Below, piece by piece: positions 28,972 through 38,017 of a stretch of DNA of 64,000 bases (its first letter is position 1; the number at the start of each line of letters is the position of its first letter). The position numbers and the translations under genes are program-made. The stretch lies in contig NZ_VUNC01000007.1 of assembly GCF_009695875.1 (NCBI RefSeq), positions 1 through 64,000 on the forward strand, written 5' to 3'. This DNA comes from Olsenella porci (GTDB taxonomy: Bacteria > Actinomycetota > Coriobacteriia > Coriobacteriales > Atopobiaceae). The notes beneath the pieces are model-generated. The model did not search any database and was not told the DNA's origin. It saw only the letters and a list, made by a program, of their open reading frames with translations.

Positions 28972-29956
28972 CGGCCTGTTCATCGCCGTGCTCGTCGCCG
29001 CGTTCGCCTTCGAGTTCATCAACGGCTTCCACGACACGGCGAACGCCATCGCCACCACGGTCTACACGCGCGCTCTCCCACCGCGCGTTGCCGTGATCTG
29101 CTCGGCCCTCATGAACTTCCTCGGTGCGCTCACGAGCGACAAGGTCGCCATGACCATCGCGACCGGGCTCGTGGACGTGCAGCTGGGGCTCCACGTGATT
29201 CTCGCAGCCCTCCTTGGGGCAATCCTCTGGGACCTCTTCACCTGGTGGCTCTCCATCCCCTCCAGCTCGAGCCACGCCCTCATCGGCAGCCTGGTGGGTG
29301 CCACCATGGTTTACACGGGAGGGCCCCAAGACATCAAGTGGGACGGTGTCCTGGACAAGGTCGTCATCCCCCTGTTCACCTCGCCGCTCATCGGCTTTGC
29401 CCTGGGCTTCTGCCTCATGCACGTTGTGTTCGAGCTCTTCGCCAACTGGACCTCGCACCACGCCAACGCCTTCTTCCACAAGGCGCAGATCGTCTCGTCC
29501 ATGTTCATGGCGTACAGCCACGGCAACAACGATGCCCAGAAGACGATGGGCATCATCACCATCGCTCTCATCTCGGCGAACCTTCTTCCCGCTGGGTCCG
29601 ACGTCCCGCTGTGGGTCAAGGTCTTCTGCGCCGCGACCATGGCGACGGGGACCATGATCGGCGGACAGCGCATCATGAAGACCGTCGGCCAGGGCGTCAC
29701 CAAGCTCGAGCCCGTGGTGGGCTTTGTGTGCGAGACGTCCTCCGCCATCGCGATTGAGACTATGACCGCACTGGGTGCGCCCGTCTCCACCACGCAGGTG
29801 CTGACCACCTCCATCATGGGTGCCGGCAGCGCAAAGGGGATCAAGAACGTGCGCTGGGGCGTCGCCCGATCCATCGTCACCGCCTGGGTGGTCACGCTGC
29901 CCGCTGCCATGGCGTTTGGCGCTGGCATTGCCTACGTTGCCGAGATGCTCGTGTAG
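28964..29956 (+). CDS. pit: PiT family inorganic phosphate transporter
   Basis: This 330-residue membrane protein of the PiT family couples phosphate (often as metal-phosphate) to an ion gradient. The two inverted family signatures are visible: FINGFHDTANAIATTVYTRAL near residues 17-37 and AYSHGNNDAQKTMGI near 183-197. About ten hydrophobic helices fit the fold. Length agrees with the shorter bacterial class. The ATG lies inside the end of the DUF47 gene, an eight-base overlap. Confidence 0.92.
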   Translation: MLSGLFIAVLVAAFAFEFINGFHDTANAIATTVYTRALPPRVAVICSALMNFLGALTSDKVAMTIATGLVDVQLGLHVILAALLGAILWDLFTWWLSIPSSSSHALIGSLVGATMVYTGGPQDIKWDGVLDKVVIPLFTSPLIGFALGFCLMHVVFELFANWTSHHANAFFHKAQIVSSMFMAYSHGNNDAQKTMGIITIALISANLLPAGSDVPLWVKVFCAATMATGTMIGGQRIMKTVGQGVTKLEPVVGFVCETSSAIAIETMTALGAPVSTTQVLTTSIMGAGSAKGIKNVRWGVARSIVTAWVVTLPAAMAFGAGIAYVAEMLV

Positions 29957-30140
29957 CCGTTTCAAGCGTCGCGGGCTTGCGCCACAATTGACCCGGGCGG
30001 GCGCGTCCGCGCCTATGGCACGCGTGCGAGTCAGGGGGTTGCCTAGCGCGAGCGCTCCCTCCCTCGCTCCGAATTCGGCCCTGTCCGTCCTTCATCTGCT
30101 AACGTCTGCCGTGTCTGGAGTCGACCACTCGGAGGCTGGC

Positions 30141-30737
30141 ATGGAAGGAACCAAGGCCATGAAGCGCGCGGAGCGGGAGCGGCTGGTCGCCCTCCGCGAC
30201 GCCCTTCCCGAGGGCGAGCGCGAGCGGGTGGACGCCGCCATCCTCAGCCGGTGCCAGGGGCTGGACGCCTGGCGCAACGCGGGCGTCATCCTGACCTACC
30301 TCAGCATGGGGAGCGAGGTGGACACCCACCCAATCATCCGAGCGGCGTGGGGGCTCGGCAAGACCGTGGCACTGCCATACTGCGTCCCTCACACACGTCG
30401 GATGAGGTGGTATGCTGCGGATTCGCTCGACGGTCTCGTCCGCAGCAGGTTTGGCGTGCTGCAGCCCGACCCCGACACGTTTGGGGAGGTCGATCCGTTC
30501 GGCCCCGGCCGCCTCGCGCTCGTCCCCGCCCTCTGCTTCGACCGGGCGGGGTACCGCCTTGGATATGGCGGCGGGTTCTACGACACGTTCCTCTCCTCGT
30601 TCGAGGGGGTTGCCGTAGGGCTCTGCAGGGGGGCGCAGCTTAGGGGCGACCTCCGTGGGGAGGGGCTCGTGGAGCCCCATGACGTTCCGGTGGGCGTGGT
30701 GGTGACCGACGCCGAGACGATCGTCCCTCTCGCCTAG
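30141..30737 (+). CDS. 5-formyltetrahydrofolate cyclo-ligase
   Basis: This 198-residue enzyme converts 5-formyl-THF to 5,10-methenyl-THF with ATP. The diagnostic motif RLGYGGGFYDTFL lies at about residues 136-148, and the basic N-terminal helix with R/K residues and FDRAGYRLG are also typical. The ATG at 30141 has GGAGG six bases upstream; ATG 30159 is an alternative with AAGGA. It is the first member of the one-carbon cluster, 172 bp before fhs. It would return the storage form of folate to the pool used by FchA and FolD. Confidence 0.9.
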   Translation: MEGTKAMKRAERERLVALRDALPEGERERVDAAILSRCQGLDAWRNAGVILTYLSMGSEVDTHPIIRAAWGLGKTVALPYCVPHTRRMRWYAADSLDGLVRSRFGVLQPDPDTFGEVDPFGPGRLALVPALCFDRAGYRLGYGGGFYDTFLSSFEGVAVGLCRGAQLRGDLRGEGLVEPHDVPVGVVVTDAETIVPLA

Positions 30738-30909
30738 GGCATGCTCGGGCAGCGAAGGCTCGTCTCTCCCGTGTGGTGGAGACGCGACGATTCCAAACGT
30801 GCGGCGTAAGCAGGCGGCCGAGTTGCACAATGTAAGGCGGTCAGTTCGTCCCGTGAGACTCGGTAACCATTGGCGTCGACCAGCGCCATAAAGCGAAAGG
30901 AAGCCAAGG

Positions 30910-32577
30910 ATGGCAAAGTCGGACATCGAGATCGCGCAGGAAGCGAAGATGCAGGACATCTTCGAGGTCGCCGAGAAGGCCGGCCTCTCTCGCGACATGA
31001 TAGAGCCCTATGGCTACACCAAGGCCAAGGTCGACATCCACAGCCTGGCGGACAAGCCCCGCAAGGGCAAGCTCGTGCTGGTGACCGCAATCAACCCCAC
31101 CCCCGCGGGCGAGGGCAAGACCACGACCTCGATCGGGCTCGCCGACGCCATGAACCGCCTGGGCAACAAGACCATGCTCTGCCTTCGTGAGCCCTCGCTG
31201 GGGCCCGTCTTTGGCATCAAGGGTGGCGCCGCCGGCGGCGGGTACGCGCAGGTGGTTCCCATGGAGGACATCAACCTGCACTTCACCGGCGACTTCCACG
31301 CCATCGGGGCCGCCAACAACCTCTGCGCCGCCATGCTCGACAACCACATCAAGCAGGGCAACGCCCTGGGCATCGATCCGCGCCGCATCGTCTGGAAGCG
31401 CTGCGTCGACATGAACGACCGCCAGCTCCGCAACATCGTGGACGGCCTGGGTGGGGTCGCCAACGGGATGCCGCGCGAGGACGGCTTCGACATCACCGTC
31501 GCCTCCGAGGTCATGGCGGTGTTCTGCCTGGCGACCGACCTCATGGACCTCAAGGAGCGCCTCTCGCGCATGGTCATCGCCTACACCTACGACCGCAAGC
31601 CCGTCACCGTGCACGACATCCACGCAGAGGGTGCGATGACCGCCCTGCTCAAGGATGCCATCAAGCCCAACCTGGTCCAGACGTTGGAGAACAACCCTGC
31701 GTTCGTCCACGGCGGCCCGTTCGCCAACATCGCCCACGGCTGCAACTCGGTCGAGGCGACCACGACGGCCCTCAAGCTTGCCGACTACGTGGTGACCGAG
31801 GCCGGCTTCGGCGCAGACCTTGGTGCCGAGAAGTTCCTGGACATCAAGTGCCGCTACGCCAGCCTGCACCCCGATGCCGTCGTCCTCGTGGCGACCGTCC
31901 GCGCGCTCAAGTACAACGGCGGCGTCCCCAAGGCCGACCTGGGCCAGGAGAACCTCGACGCCCTGGAGAAGGGCATGCCCAACCTGCTGCAGCACGTCTC
32001 CAACATCAAGGACGTGTTTGGCCTGCCCGTGGTGGTGGCCATCAACGCGTTCCCCACCGATACCCCGGCTGAGCTTAAGATGGTCGAGGGCAAGTGCCGC
32101 GAGCTCGGCGTCAACGTCGCGCTCTCGCAGGTGTGGGCCAAGGGCGGCGAGGGTGGGGAGGACCTCGCCAGGGAGGTCGTGCGCCTGTGCGACCAGCCCA
32201 ACGACTTCCGCTTTGCCTACGACCTCGACGACACGATCGAGAACAAGCTCAACGCCATTGCGACCAAGATCTATCACGCAGATGGCGTCGACTACACCAC
32301 CAAGGCGGCAAAGCAGCTGAGGCAGCTTGAGGAGCAGGGCTTTGGTGGGCTTCCCATCTGCGTGGCCAAGACGCAGTACAGCTTTACCGACGACCAGCAC
32401 AAGCTGGGCGCGCCGCGCGGCTTCCGCATCACGGTGCGCAACCTCAAGGTGTCAGCCGGTGCCGGCTTCATCGTCGCGCTGACGGGGGACATCATGACCA
32501 TGCCGGGGCTTCCCAAGGTGCCCGCGGCGGAGAAGATAGACGTCACGCCCGACGGCAGGATCGTGGGGCTGTTCTAG
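30910..32577 (+). CDS. fhs: Formate-tetrahydrofolate ligase
   Basis: This 555-residue enzyme makes 10-formyl-THF from formate, THF and ATP. It shows the P-loop-like [16 protein letters not shown] (about residues 62-77), the family signature [24 protein letters not shown] and the [10 protein letters not shown] segment. Length matches the 555-560-residue tetrameric bacterial type. The ATG has AAAGGAAG upstream. No riboswitch consensus is evident in the 172-bp leader. It is followed by fchA and folD, together giving the formate-to-methylene-THF branch seen in acetogens and many fermenters. Confidence 0.96.
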   Translation: MAKSDIEIAQEAKMQDIFEVAEKAGLSRDMIEPYGYTKAKVDIHSLADKPRKGKLVLVTAINPTPAGEGKTTTSIGLADAMNRLGNKTMLCLREPSLGPVFGIKGGAAGGGYAQVVPMEDINLHFTGDFHAIGAANNLCAAMLDNHIKQGNALGIDPRRIVWKRCVDMNDRQLRNIVDGLGGVANGMPREDGFDITVASEVMAVFCLATDLMDLKERLSRMVIAYTYDRKPVTVHDIHAEGAMTALLKDAIKPNLVQTLENNPAFVHGGPFANIAHGCNSVEATTTALKLADYVVTEAGFGADLGAEKFLDIKCRYASLHPDAVVLVATVRALKYNGGVPKADLGQENLDALEKGMPNLLQHVSNIKDVFGLPVVVAINAFPTDTPAELKMVEGKCRELGVNVALSQVWAKGGEGGEDLAREVVRLCDQPNDFRFAYDLDDTIENKLNAIATKIYHADGVDYTTKAAKQLRQLEEQGFGGLPICVAKTQYSFTDDQHKLGAPRGFRITVRNLKVSAGAGFIVALTGDIMTMPGLPKVPAAEKIDVTPDGRIVGLF

Positions 32578-32671
32578 GCGCCTTTGCCGCCGGGACCACG
32601 TGCCCCGGCGGCTTCCTTCCGGCGGCATCGTGCCGCACACACCAACTAGGAGAGCATTGAGGTGGTTGGCT

Positions 32672-33307
32672 ATGGCACAGACCATGGCTGGTCGTACCGT
32701 TGCCGGCTTCTCCCAGGCCCTGGGCTCGTCCGCACCCACACCAGGTGGCGGCGGCGCGTCGGCCGTGGTCGCCGGCATAGGGGTTGCGCTGGGGCAGATG
32801 GTGGCGAGTCTGACCCAGGGCAAGGAGCGCTACGCAGACGTGCAGGGGCGCATCGGCGAGATCGCGCCCAGGCTCGAGGAGCTGCGCCTTGAGCTCCTCT
32901 CGCTTGCCGACGCCGACGCTGAGGCGTTCGCGCCCCTTGCCCGGGCCTATCGGCTTCCCAGGGGCACGGAGGAAGAGCGCAGACGCAAGGCGGAGGAGAT
33001 GGAGGTCGCCCTCGCGGGGGCGTGCGTCCCGCCCATCGCGATCATGGAGCGCACCTACGAGGCGATCGCCCTCGTGGACGAGGTGAGCCGGATAGGCTCC
33101 ACCCTCGCGTTGAGCGACGCGGGGGCGGGCGCTGCGGTCCTCTCCGCCGCGCTGAGGGCGGCGAGCCTGAACGTGTTCGTCAATGCCGGTTCCATGCGGG
33201 ACCGCGACCGCGCGGAGGAGCTGACCTCGCGCGCCCAGTCGCTGCTAGATGACGGGTGCGCGCGGGCGGACGAGGTGTTCCGTCGCGTAGAGGAGATGGT
33301 CAGATGA
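32672..33307 (+). CDS. fchA: Methenyltetrahydrofolate cyclohydrolase, FTCD-C type
   Basis: This 211-residue helical protein matches the cyclodeaminase/cyclohydrolase domain (FTCD_C, FchA). It carries APTPGGGGASAVVAGIGVALGQMV near residues 22-45 and SLTQGKERY directly after. In a formate-linked cluster without histidine-degradation genes, the likely reaction is hydrolysis of 5,10-methenyl-THF to 10-formyl-THF, or the reverse. The start is ATG 32672 (GAGG nine bases upstream); TTG 32657 behind AGGAG is an alternative adding five residues. It overlaps folD by four bases (ATGA). The neighbouring FolD lacks cyclohydrolase residues, so this protein probably supplies that step. Confidence 0.87.
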   Translation: MAQTMAGRTVAGFSQALGSSAPTPGGGGASAVVAGIGVALGQMVASLTQGKERYADVQGRIGEIAPRLEELRLELLSLADADAEAFAPLARAYRLPRGTEEERRRKAEEMEVALAGACVPPIAIMERTYEAIALVDEVSRIGSTLALSDAGAGAAVLSAALRAASLNVFVNAGSMRDRDRAEELTSRAQSLLDDGCARADEVFRRVEEMVR

Positions 33308-34161
33308 GTGAGGCCCTAAGGGGTGCCCCAGTTGCCGGCGCGATTACCGAGAGACTCGCGCCTCAGGTTCGGGAGCTCGTCGCGAGGGGGGTCACGCCCA
33401 CCCTCGCCATCGTGCGCGTGGGGGAGCGTCCGGACGACCTTGCCTACGAGAGGGGCGCCACCAAGCGGGCCCAGAAGGTCGGCCTGGGGCTTCGCAAGGT
33501 CGTGCTTCCGGCGGACTGCGGCCAGTCCCGTCTCATGGACGCCATCCGTGCCGTCGACGACGACCCGTCGGTCCACGGCTGCCTGCTGCTGAGGCCGCTT
33601 CCCTCTCCGCTGGACGAGGAGGCGGCGTGTGCCGCGCTTGCACCCGGGAAGGACGTGGACTGCGTCACGGAGGGCTCGCTCTACGGCGTGTTCTCCAACG
33701 TGCCCAAGGGCTTTCCCCCCTGCACCGCCGAGGCGGTGATCGAGCTCCTGGACCACTACGGGGTGGGGCTCGACGGCGCCCGCGTCACGGTCGTGGGCCG
33801 CTCGCTCGTTATCGGCAGACCGCTTGCCATGATGCTCCAGGCGCGCAACGCCACGGTCACCATGTGCCATACGCACACGCGTGACCTCGCCGCCGCCTGC
33901 CGGGAGGCGGACATAGTGGTCGCGGCGGCCGGGCACGCCCGCACGGTGGGGGTAGAGTGCGTCCGTCCCGGGCAGGTCGTGGTGGACGTGGGAATCAACT
34001 GGGACGAGGCTGCCGGCAGGCTCGTCGGCGACGTCGACTTCGACGGCGTGTCGGCGGTGGTCGACGGCATCACCCCCGTGCCGGGGGGCGTGGGGGCCGT
34101 CACCACGGCGGTTCTCGCCAAACACGTGGTCGAGGCAGCGAAGAGGACGGTTGGTGAGTGA
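33304..34161 (+). CDS. folD: FolD-type methylenetetrahydrofolate dehydrogenase, probably without cyclohydrolase activity
   Basis: This 285-residue protein has the FolD fold, with the NADP-binding region [16 protein letters not shown] (about residues 160-175) and the ending [13 protein letters not shown]. Gap-free alignment from memory to E. coli FolD places Tyr50 at Tyr48, but Lys54 at Ala52 ([14 protein letters not shown]) and Gln98 at Leu96 (GCLLLRPLP). Asp121 is kept in KDVD. Lys54 and Gln98 are needed for cyclohydrolysis in the bifunctional enzyme. I infer a dehydrogenase-only protein working with the adjacent FchA. It overlaps fchA by four bases at its start, and its stop shares bases with the folE start (TGATG). 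Confidence 0.9.
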   Translation: MSEALRGAPVAGAITERLAPQVRELVARGVTPTLAIVRVGERPDDLAYERGATKRAQKVGLGLRKVVLPADCGQSRLMDAIRAVDDDPSVHGCLLLRPLPSPLDEEAACAALAPGKDVDCVTEGSLYGVFSNVPKGFPPCTAEAVIELLDHYGVGLDGARVTVVGRSLVIGRPLAMMLQARNATVTMCHTHTRDLAAACREADIVVAAAGHARTVGVECVRPGQVVVDVGINWDEAAGRLVGDVDFDGVSAVVDGITPVPGGVGAVTTAVLAKHVVEAAKRTVGE

Positions 34162-34805
34162 TGGACGTACGTGACGACGAGGACTACGATGAGGCGTCGC
34201 AGACGGAGGGGCCCGGCAGGGTGTCGGAGCTCAGCTACGGGGCTATCGACAAGCCCCGCATCGAGGCCGCGGTGAGGGAGTTCCTCCTCGGCATCGGCGA
34301 GGACCCCGACAGGCCGGGGCTCGCAGGCACGCCCGACCGCGTGGCGCGCGCCTGCGAGGAGATATTCGGGGGAACCCAGGAGGACCCTGGCCGTTACCTG
34401 CGCAAGCAGTTCCACGAGCCGGGCAACGAGGAGATGGTCGTGGTGCGCGACATCCCCTTCTCCTCCATGTGCGAGCACCACCTCCTGCCGTTCATCGGTA
34501 AGGCGAGCGTGTGCTACATCCCGCGCGACGGGCGCATCACCGGTCTGTCAAAGATCGCCCGGTGCGTCACGGGCTATGCCCACCGCCCCCAGCTCCAGGA
34601 ACGCCTGACCAGCCAGATCGCCGACGCCATGGTCCGCGAGCTCGACCCCCTCGGCGTCCTTGTGGGGATCCAGGCGGAGCACACCTGCATGACTATTAGG
34701 GGCGTTCGGGCGCCCGGGGCGCAGACGGTCACCTCGGCGGTGCGGGGAGTCTTCAAGCGCGACATTAAGACCAGGGGCGAGGCGCTCCGCCTGCTCGGGC
34801 TCTGA
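34161..34805 (+). CDS. folE: GTP cyclohydrolase I
   Basis: This 214-residue enzyme opens GTP to 7,8-dihydroneopterin triphosphate, the first step of folate synthesis. The zinc and catalytic residues appear in [21 protein letters not shown] and in [24 protein letters not shown] is the usual helix. The acidic N-terminal 25 residues are extra. Start ATG 34161 overlaps the folD stop; GTG 34158 is an alternative. It is the fourth gene of the coupled fchA-folD-folE-folC run. Confidence 0.95.
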   Translation: MDVRDDEDYDEASQTEGPGRVSELSYGAIDKPRIEAAVREFLLGIGEDPDRPGLAGTPDRVARACEEIFGGTQEDPGRYLRKQFHEPGNEEMVVVRDIPFSSMCEHHLLPFIGKASVCYIPRDGRITGLSKIARCVTGYAHRPQLQERLTSQIADAMVRELDPLGVLVGIQAEHTCMTIRGVRAPGAQTVTSAVRGVFKRDIKTRGEALRLLGL

Positions 34806-34854
34806 CGCCCGCGCCCGGCGGCTGACGCGATACCACGAAAGGCGAGGCTGTTCG

Positions 34855-36294
34855 ATGTACCAGGTTCCGTTCGACGTTCCGCACATGACCTACGGGGAGG
34901 CCGTCTTGGCGCTCAAGGGGGCGCTCAGGTTTGGGATCCAGCCCATGCTCGAGAGCGTCCAAGACATGCTCGCCGAGCTCGGCGATCCCGACCTTCGCTT
35001 CAGGAGCCTCCAGATTGCCGGCACCAACGGCAAGACCTCCACCTCCCGCTATACCGCGGCGATCCTCGGGGGAGAGGGGCTCCGCACGGCGCTCTACACC
35101 TCTCCCGAGCTTGTGAGCTACGCCGAGCGCATGGAGGTCGACGGCCACCCCATCCCCGAGGAGGAGTTCGCCTATGGGGTCTCCGCGGCAATCGTGGCGG
35201 GGCGCAGGGTTAACGCCCGTCGCAAGGCGGTGGGGGAGAGGCCCTACGACATCACGGAGTTCGACACGCTCACGGTGGCGGCGATGGTCGCCTACGCCCG
35301 CGCGGGGGTGGACGTGGCGGTCCTGGAGTGCGGGATGGGAGGGCGCTGGGACGCGACGTCCGCCTGTAGGTCGATCGAGTCCGTCGCCGTCACCGGCGTG
35401 GGACTCGACCACTGCCGCATCCTAGGCGACACCCTGGAGAAGATCTCGGCCGAGAAGGCCGCCATCATCAGGCGAGGAAGGTCCTGCGTCCTGGGTGTTG
35501 GCACCGCGACGCCCGACAGCGTGGAGGACGTGTTCCTCGACCGCTGCCGCGAGCAGGGGGTGACCCCCACGCTGCTGCGGCCCGAGGTGCTGTCTGATGC
35601 CGAGGGCGAGCTCCATCCCGGCGTCCCGCGCGCCCACGAGGGGCTGCCCCACGCCTCGTACCGCATCACGGCGCGCCCGCCCCGCCTGGGCTTCCCACTG
35701 GAGCTGACGGTGACCACCCCGCGTGCCACCTATCCCGAGCTCGCCGCGCTCAAGCCCGCCTACCAGGCGGCAAACGTTGCATGTGCGGTCACGCTCGCAG
35801 AGAGCTTCCTCGGCCGCGTCCTGGACGGCGAGGCGCTCTACCAGTCCGTGGTCACGTGCCCCACCCCCGGGCGCTTCCAGCTCCTGCGTCCGCAGCCGCC
35901 CCTGCTCATCGATGCCTGCCACAACCCACAGTCGGTCCAGACCTTCCTCACCGCCGTGCGCGACGTGGAGCCTGAGGTCGCGGGCCGCCCGACCCTCCTG
36001 GCGGCGGTCCTCGCCGACAAGGACGTGGACGGGATCGTCTCGCTGCTCGCGCATGAGTTTCCGCGGGTCGCCTGCACCCAGACGTCGTCGCCGCGCGCGC
36101 TGCAGGCGGAGGCGCTCTCGGAGGCGTTTCGCGCGGCGGGGGCAAACGTCGTGGCAACGTATCCCACGGTTCGCGAGGCGCTCGATGCCTTGTGTGGAGA
36201 CTCGGTCGTGGCCTGTGGCTCCATCACTCTGGCGGGCGAGGTCGCGGCGGAGGCGGGCTGGTCATCTGCTACAATGTCGCGAGCCATGGATTAA
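34855..36294 (+). CDS. folC: Folylpolyglutamate synthase / dihydrofolate synthase family
   Basis: This 479-residue Mur-ligase-fold enzyme adds glutamate to folates and may also make dihydrofolate from dihydropteroate. The P-loop is IAGTNGKTSTSRY (about residues 58-70). LECGMGGRWDAT near 158 and the C-terminal domain motif IDACHNPQS near 351 are family signatures. The ATG follows AAAGGCGAGG. It is longer than the usual 420-440 residues, mainly in the region around 215-275. It closes the one-carbon cluster and would retain the THF forms made by Fhs, FchA and FolD. Confidence 0.92.
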   Translation: MYQVPFDVPHMTYGEAVLALKGALRFGIQPMLESVQDMLAELGDPDLRFRSLQIAGTNGKTSTSRYTAAILGGEGLRTALYTSPELVSYAERMEVDGHPIPEEEFAYGVSAAIVAGRRVNARRKAVGERPYDITEFDTLTVAAMVAYARAGVDVAVLECGMGGRWDATSACRSIESVAVTGVGLDHCRILGDTLEKISAEKAAIIRRGRSCVLGVGTATPDSVEDVFLDRCREQGVTPTLLRPEVLSDAEGELHPGVPRAHEGLPHASYRITARPPRLGFPLELTVTTPRATYPELAALKPAYQAANVACAVTLAESFLGRVLDGEALYQSVVTCPTPGRFQLLRPQPPLLIDACHNPQSVQTFLTAVRDVEPEVAGRPTLLAAVLADKDVDGIVSLLAHEFPRVACTQTSSPRALQAEALSEAFRAAGANVVATYPTVREALDALCGDSVVACGSITLAGEVAAEAGWSSATMSRAMD

Positions 36295-36354
36295 CGCTGC
36301 CTAGTCGCGGCGTCCGTCCGTCTTACGCAACAAGAAGAAGGAGCGCTTCCCGTC

Positions 36355-36786
36355 ATGTCTGACCTCCTTGACCAGCTCATCACCCCAGAGGTTCGCATGG
36401 TGCTCTACCTCATGGTGGCCTGCATCGTCATGCTGTACATCCTCTCCATCGTCTATGTCATCCGCGATGCGCAGCGCCGTGGTGCCGAGCCCTGGTGGCT
36501 GTGGGCGATCATCTCGGTCATCCCCATCGTCGGGCTCCTCGCCTACGTCATCCTCCGCCCCTCCAGCTACCTGGTGGACCGCGAGGAGCAGGACCTGGAC
36601 ATCGCCCTTCGCGAGCACCAGCTCTCGCATTACGGCATCTGCCCCAAGTGCGGCGCCCCCATCGACCGCGACTTCGTTGTGTGCCCCATCTGCAACACCC
36701 AGGTGCGCAACGTGTGCCCCACGTGCCACCGCCCCCTCAACGCGGATTGGAAGGTGTGCCCCTACTGCCGCACGCGCATCCAGTAG
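36355..36786 (+). CDS. Membrane-anchored zinc-ribbon protein, function unknown
   Basis: This 143-residue protein has two hydrophobic helices (about residues 15-35 and 47-67) joined by a short basic loop with RDAQRRGAEPWW. A cytoplasmic tail follows with four CxxC knuckles: CPKCG, CPICN, CPTCH and CPYC, enough for two zinc ribbons. I do not recognise a named family beyond double-zinc-ribbon membrane proteins of Gram-positive bacteria. The start has AAGGAG about 14 bases upstream. It lies 60 bp after folC and may be cotranscribed, but nothing links it to folate. Confidence 0.8.
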   Translation: MSDLLDQLITPEVRMVLYLMVACIVMLYILSIVYVIRDAQRRGAEPWWLWAIISVIPIVGLLAYVILRPSSYLVDREEQDLDIALREHQLSHYGICPKCGAPIDRDFVVCPICNTQVRNVCPTCHRPLNADWKVCPYCRTRIQ

Positions 36787-36804
36787 CGTCTTTGCCATAG
36801 TCCA

Positions 36805-36850
36805 AGAGGGAACCCCGTCGTGGTCCGTGTCGCGGCGGGGTTCCTCGTTT
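36805..36850. terminator. Bidirectional terminator hairpin
   Basis: GAGGGAACCCCG and CGGGGTTCCTC form a stem with additional inner pairing. It lies between the zinc-ribbon gene and the convergent HD-domain gene. Confidence 0.75.
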
Positions 36851-36890
36851 GCAGGTGCAGCGGGAGGGCTGGGGGAGAGGAACCTCCTGA

Positions 36891-37700
36891 CTACCCGAGG
36901 GCCAACTCCGACTGTGGTACGGCAAGTCCCTCTCCCGCAAGCCAGGAGGCCATGTGGTAGCGCATGCGCGCCATGGCGGCGGAGGTGGCGGGGTGGTCGA
37001 AGTGGCGTCCGAGCATGCGGAAGAGGTAGCCCTGAGCCACGGCGAGCTCCGTCGCCCTCCTGCGCGTGAGCCCCCACACCAGGCAGACGTGACCCACGAT
37101 CATGTCGGCGGGAAGGCTCTTCTCGGCCGTCGGGATGGTGCGGTGGGCGAAGAAGTACGTCTCCACCAAGGGTGACATCCCGCTTTCCACCAGGGCGTCC
37201 TCACCAAAGGGGTAGATGTCGCCCACGGGGGTCTCGCAGTTGACCCTGAGGATGTCGACCTTGTCGGCGTCGCGGAGGATCTGGCTCAGCGCGAGCGTCC
37301 TGTCGTCGAGCCCCTCGGGGAGCTCGTAGGAGCTGTGGTTGCCCACCGCCTCCAGAATTAAATCGTCGCCGACGTCGTCTGGGGCAAAGCGCCTGAGGAG
37401 TGCGCGCCCGTTCCCCAACAGCAGCTCCACCCCCAGGGCCGCGTGGCTCACGGAGTCGGCGTCGCGAAACGTCCCGAAGCGCCTCACCTGCTCAAAGCGT
37501 CCGATGTCGTGCAGCATGCCCAGGAGCCACGCCAGGTCGACGTCGTGGTCGTCTAAGCCGTCGGCACGGGCGATGTCCTCGGCGAGCCGTGCCACCCTCA
37601 CGGTGTGCGCCGCCTTCAGCGCGATCTTGGGGTCCCTCATGTCGTAGGCCCCCACGTAGCCCCTGAACTCCCGGAGTACCCTCTTGCGGTCCACTTCCAT
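36891..37700 (-). CDS. HD-domain phosphohydrolase
   Basis: This 269-residue cytoplasmic protein has a clear HD fold: His32 in AAHTVRVA, the His64-Asp65 pair in GMLHDIGRFEQ and a later Asp in LRDADKVDILR. HD proteins of this size cleave nucleotides or other phosphoesters; the substrate is not predictable here. The start at 37700 has GGAGGAG about eight bases upstream, stronger than the in-frame site at 37742. It is probably monocistronic. Confidence 0.85.
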   Translation of the reverse strand: MEVDRKRVLREFRGYVGAYDMRDPKIALKAAHTVRVARLAEDIARADGLDDHDVDLAWLLGMLHDIGRFEQVRRFGTFRDADSVSHAALGVELLLGNGRALLRRFAPDDVGDDLILEAVGNHSSYELPEGLDDRTLALSQILRDADKVDILRVNCETPVGDIYPFGEDALVESGMSPLVETYFFAHRTIPTAEKSLPADMIVGHVCLVWGLTRRRATELAVAQGYLFRMLGRHFDHPATSAAMARMRYHMASWLAGEGLAVPQSELALG

Positions 37701-38017
37701 CGAACGTCTCCTCCCCACGTTTCTCGCAAGTGTTCGAGCCAAGCTATCGTAGCAGCGAAGATTGTTGTAAGGTTGGTGCGTTACTGGCTATTGCACGTGG
37801 AGGTGCCCCGGCATGTACTTGCTCGCAGGGATGGCCCGCGTCCGCCCGTTGGCGAGCGCGACCTTGCTCGCTGCTCCGCCTTCCTCGGCGCGGACGGTGA
37901 CCGCATAGGCGCCTGTCCTTTCACGGCGGCCCTGGGGCCGTGCGGCAAGCGCCATCATCGCGTGCCCGCTGCGAGGCGCGCGCACCAGCACACCACGCAT
38001 TAGGAAGAGGTTCCAGC
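37701..38017. other. Long leader region upstream of thrS
   Basis: These 317 bases hold no supported gene. The first part is the divergent promoter zone (less GC-rich near 37740-37800). The rest can fold into GC hairpins. GACGGTGACCGCA near 37894 loosely recalls a T-box core but lacks the TGGN bulge sequence, so I make no riboswitch call. Confidence 0.4.

Noticed and set aside
28960-28980. Additional 41-bp repeat unit at ATGCTTAGCGGCC
   Set aside because: Only the first ten or so bases match the inverted core, it overlaps two genes, and no second half or neighbouring unit is present.
30738-30909. THF or ZTP riboswitch upstream of fhs
   Set aside because: The position is typical for such elements, but I cannot find the conserved cores of either class in this leader. 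A covariance-model scan would settle it.
37860-37935. T-box leader for thrS
   Set aside because: GACGGTGACCGCA resembles part of the T-box core but lacks the TGGN sequence that pairs with the tRNA end, and I find no matching specifier or antiterminator arrangement.
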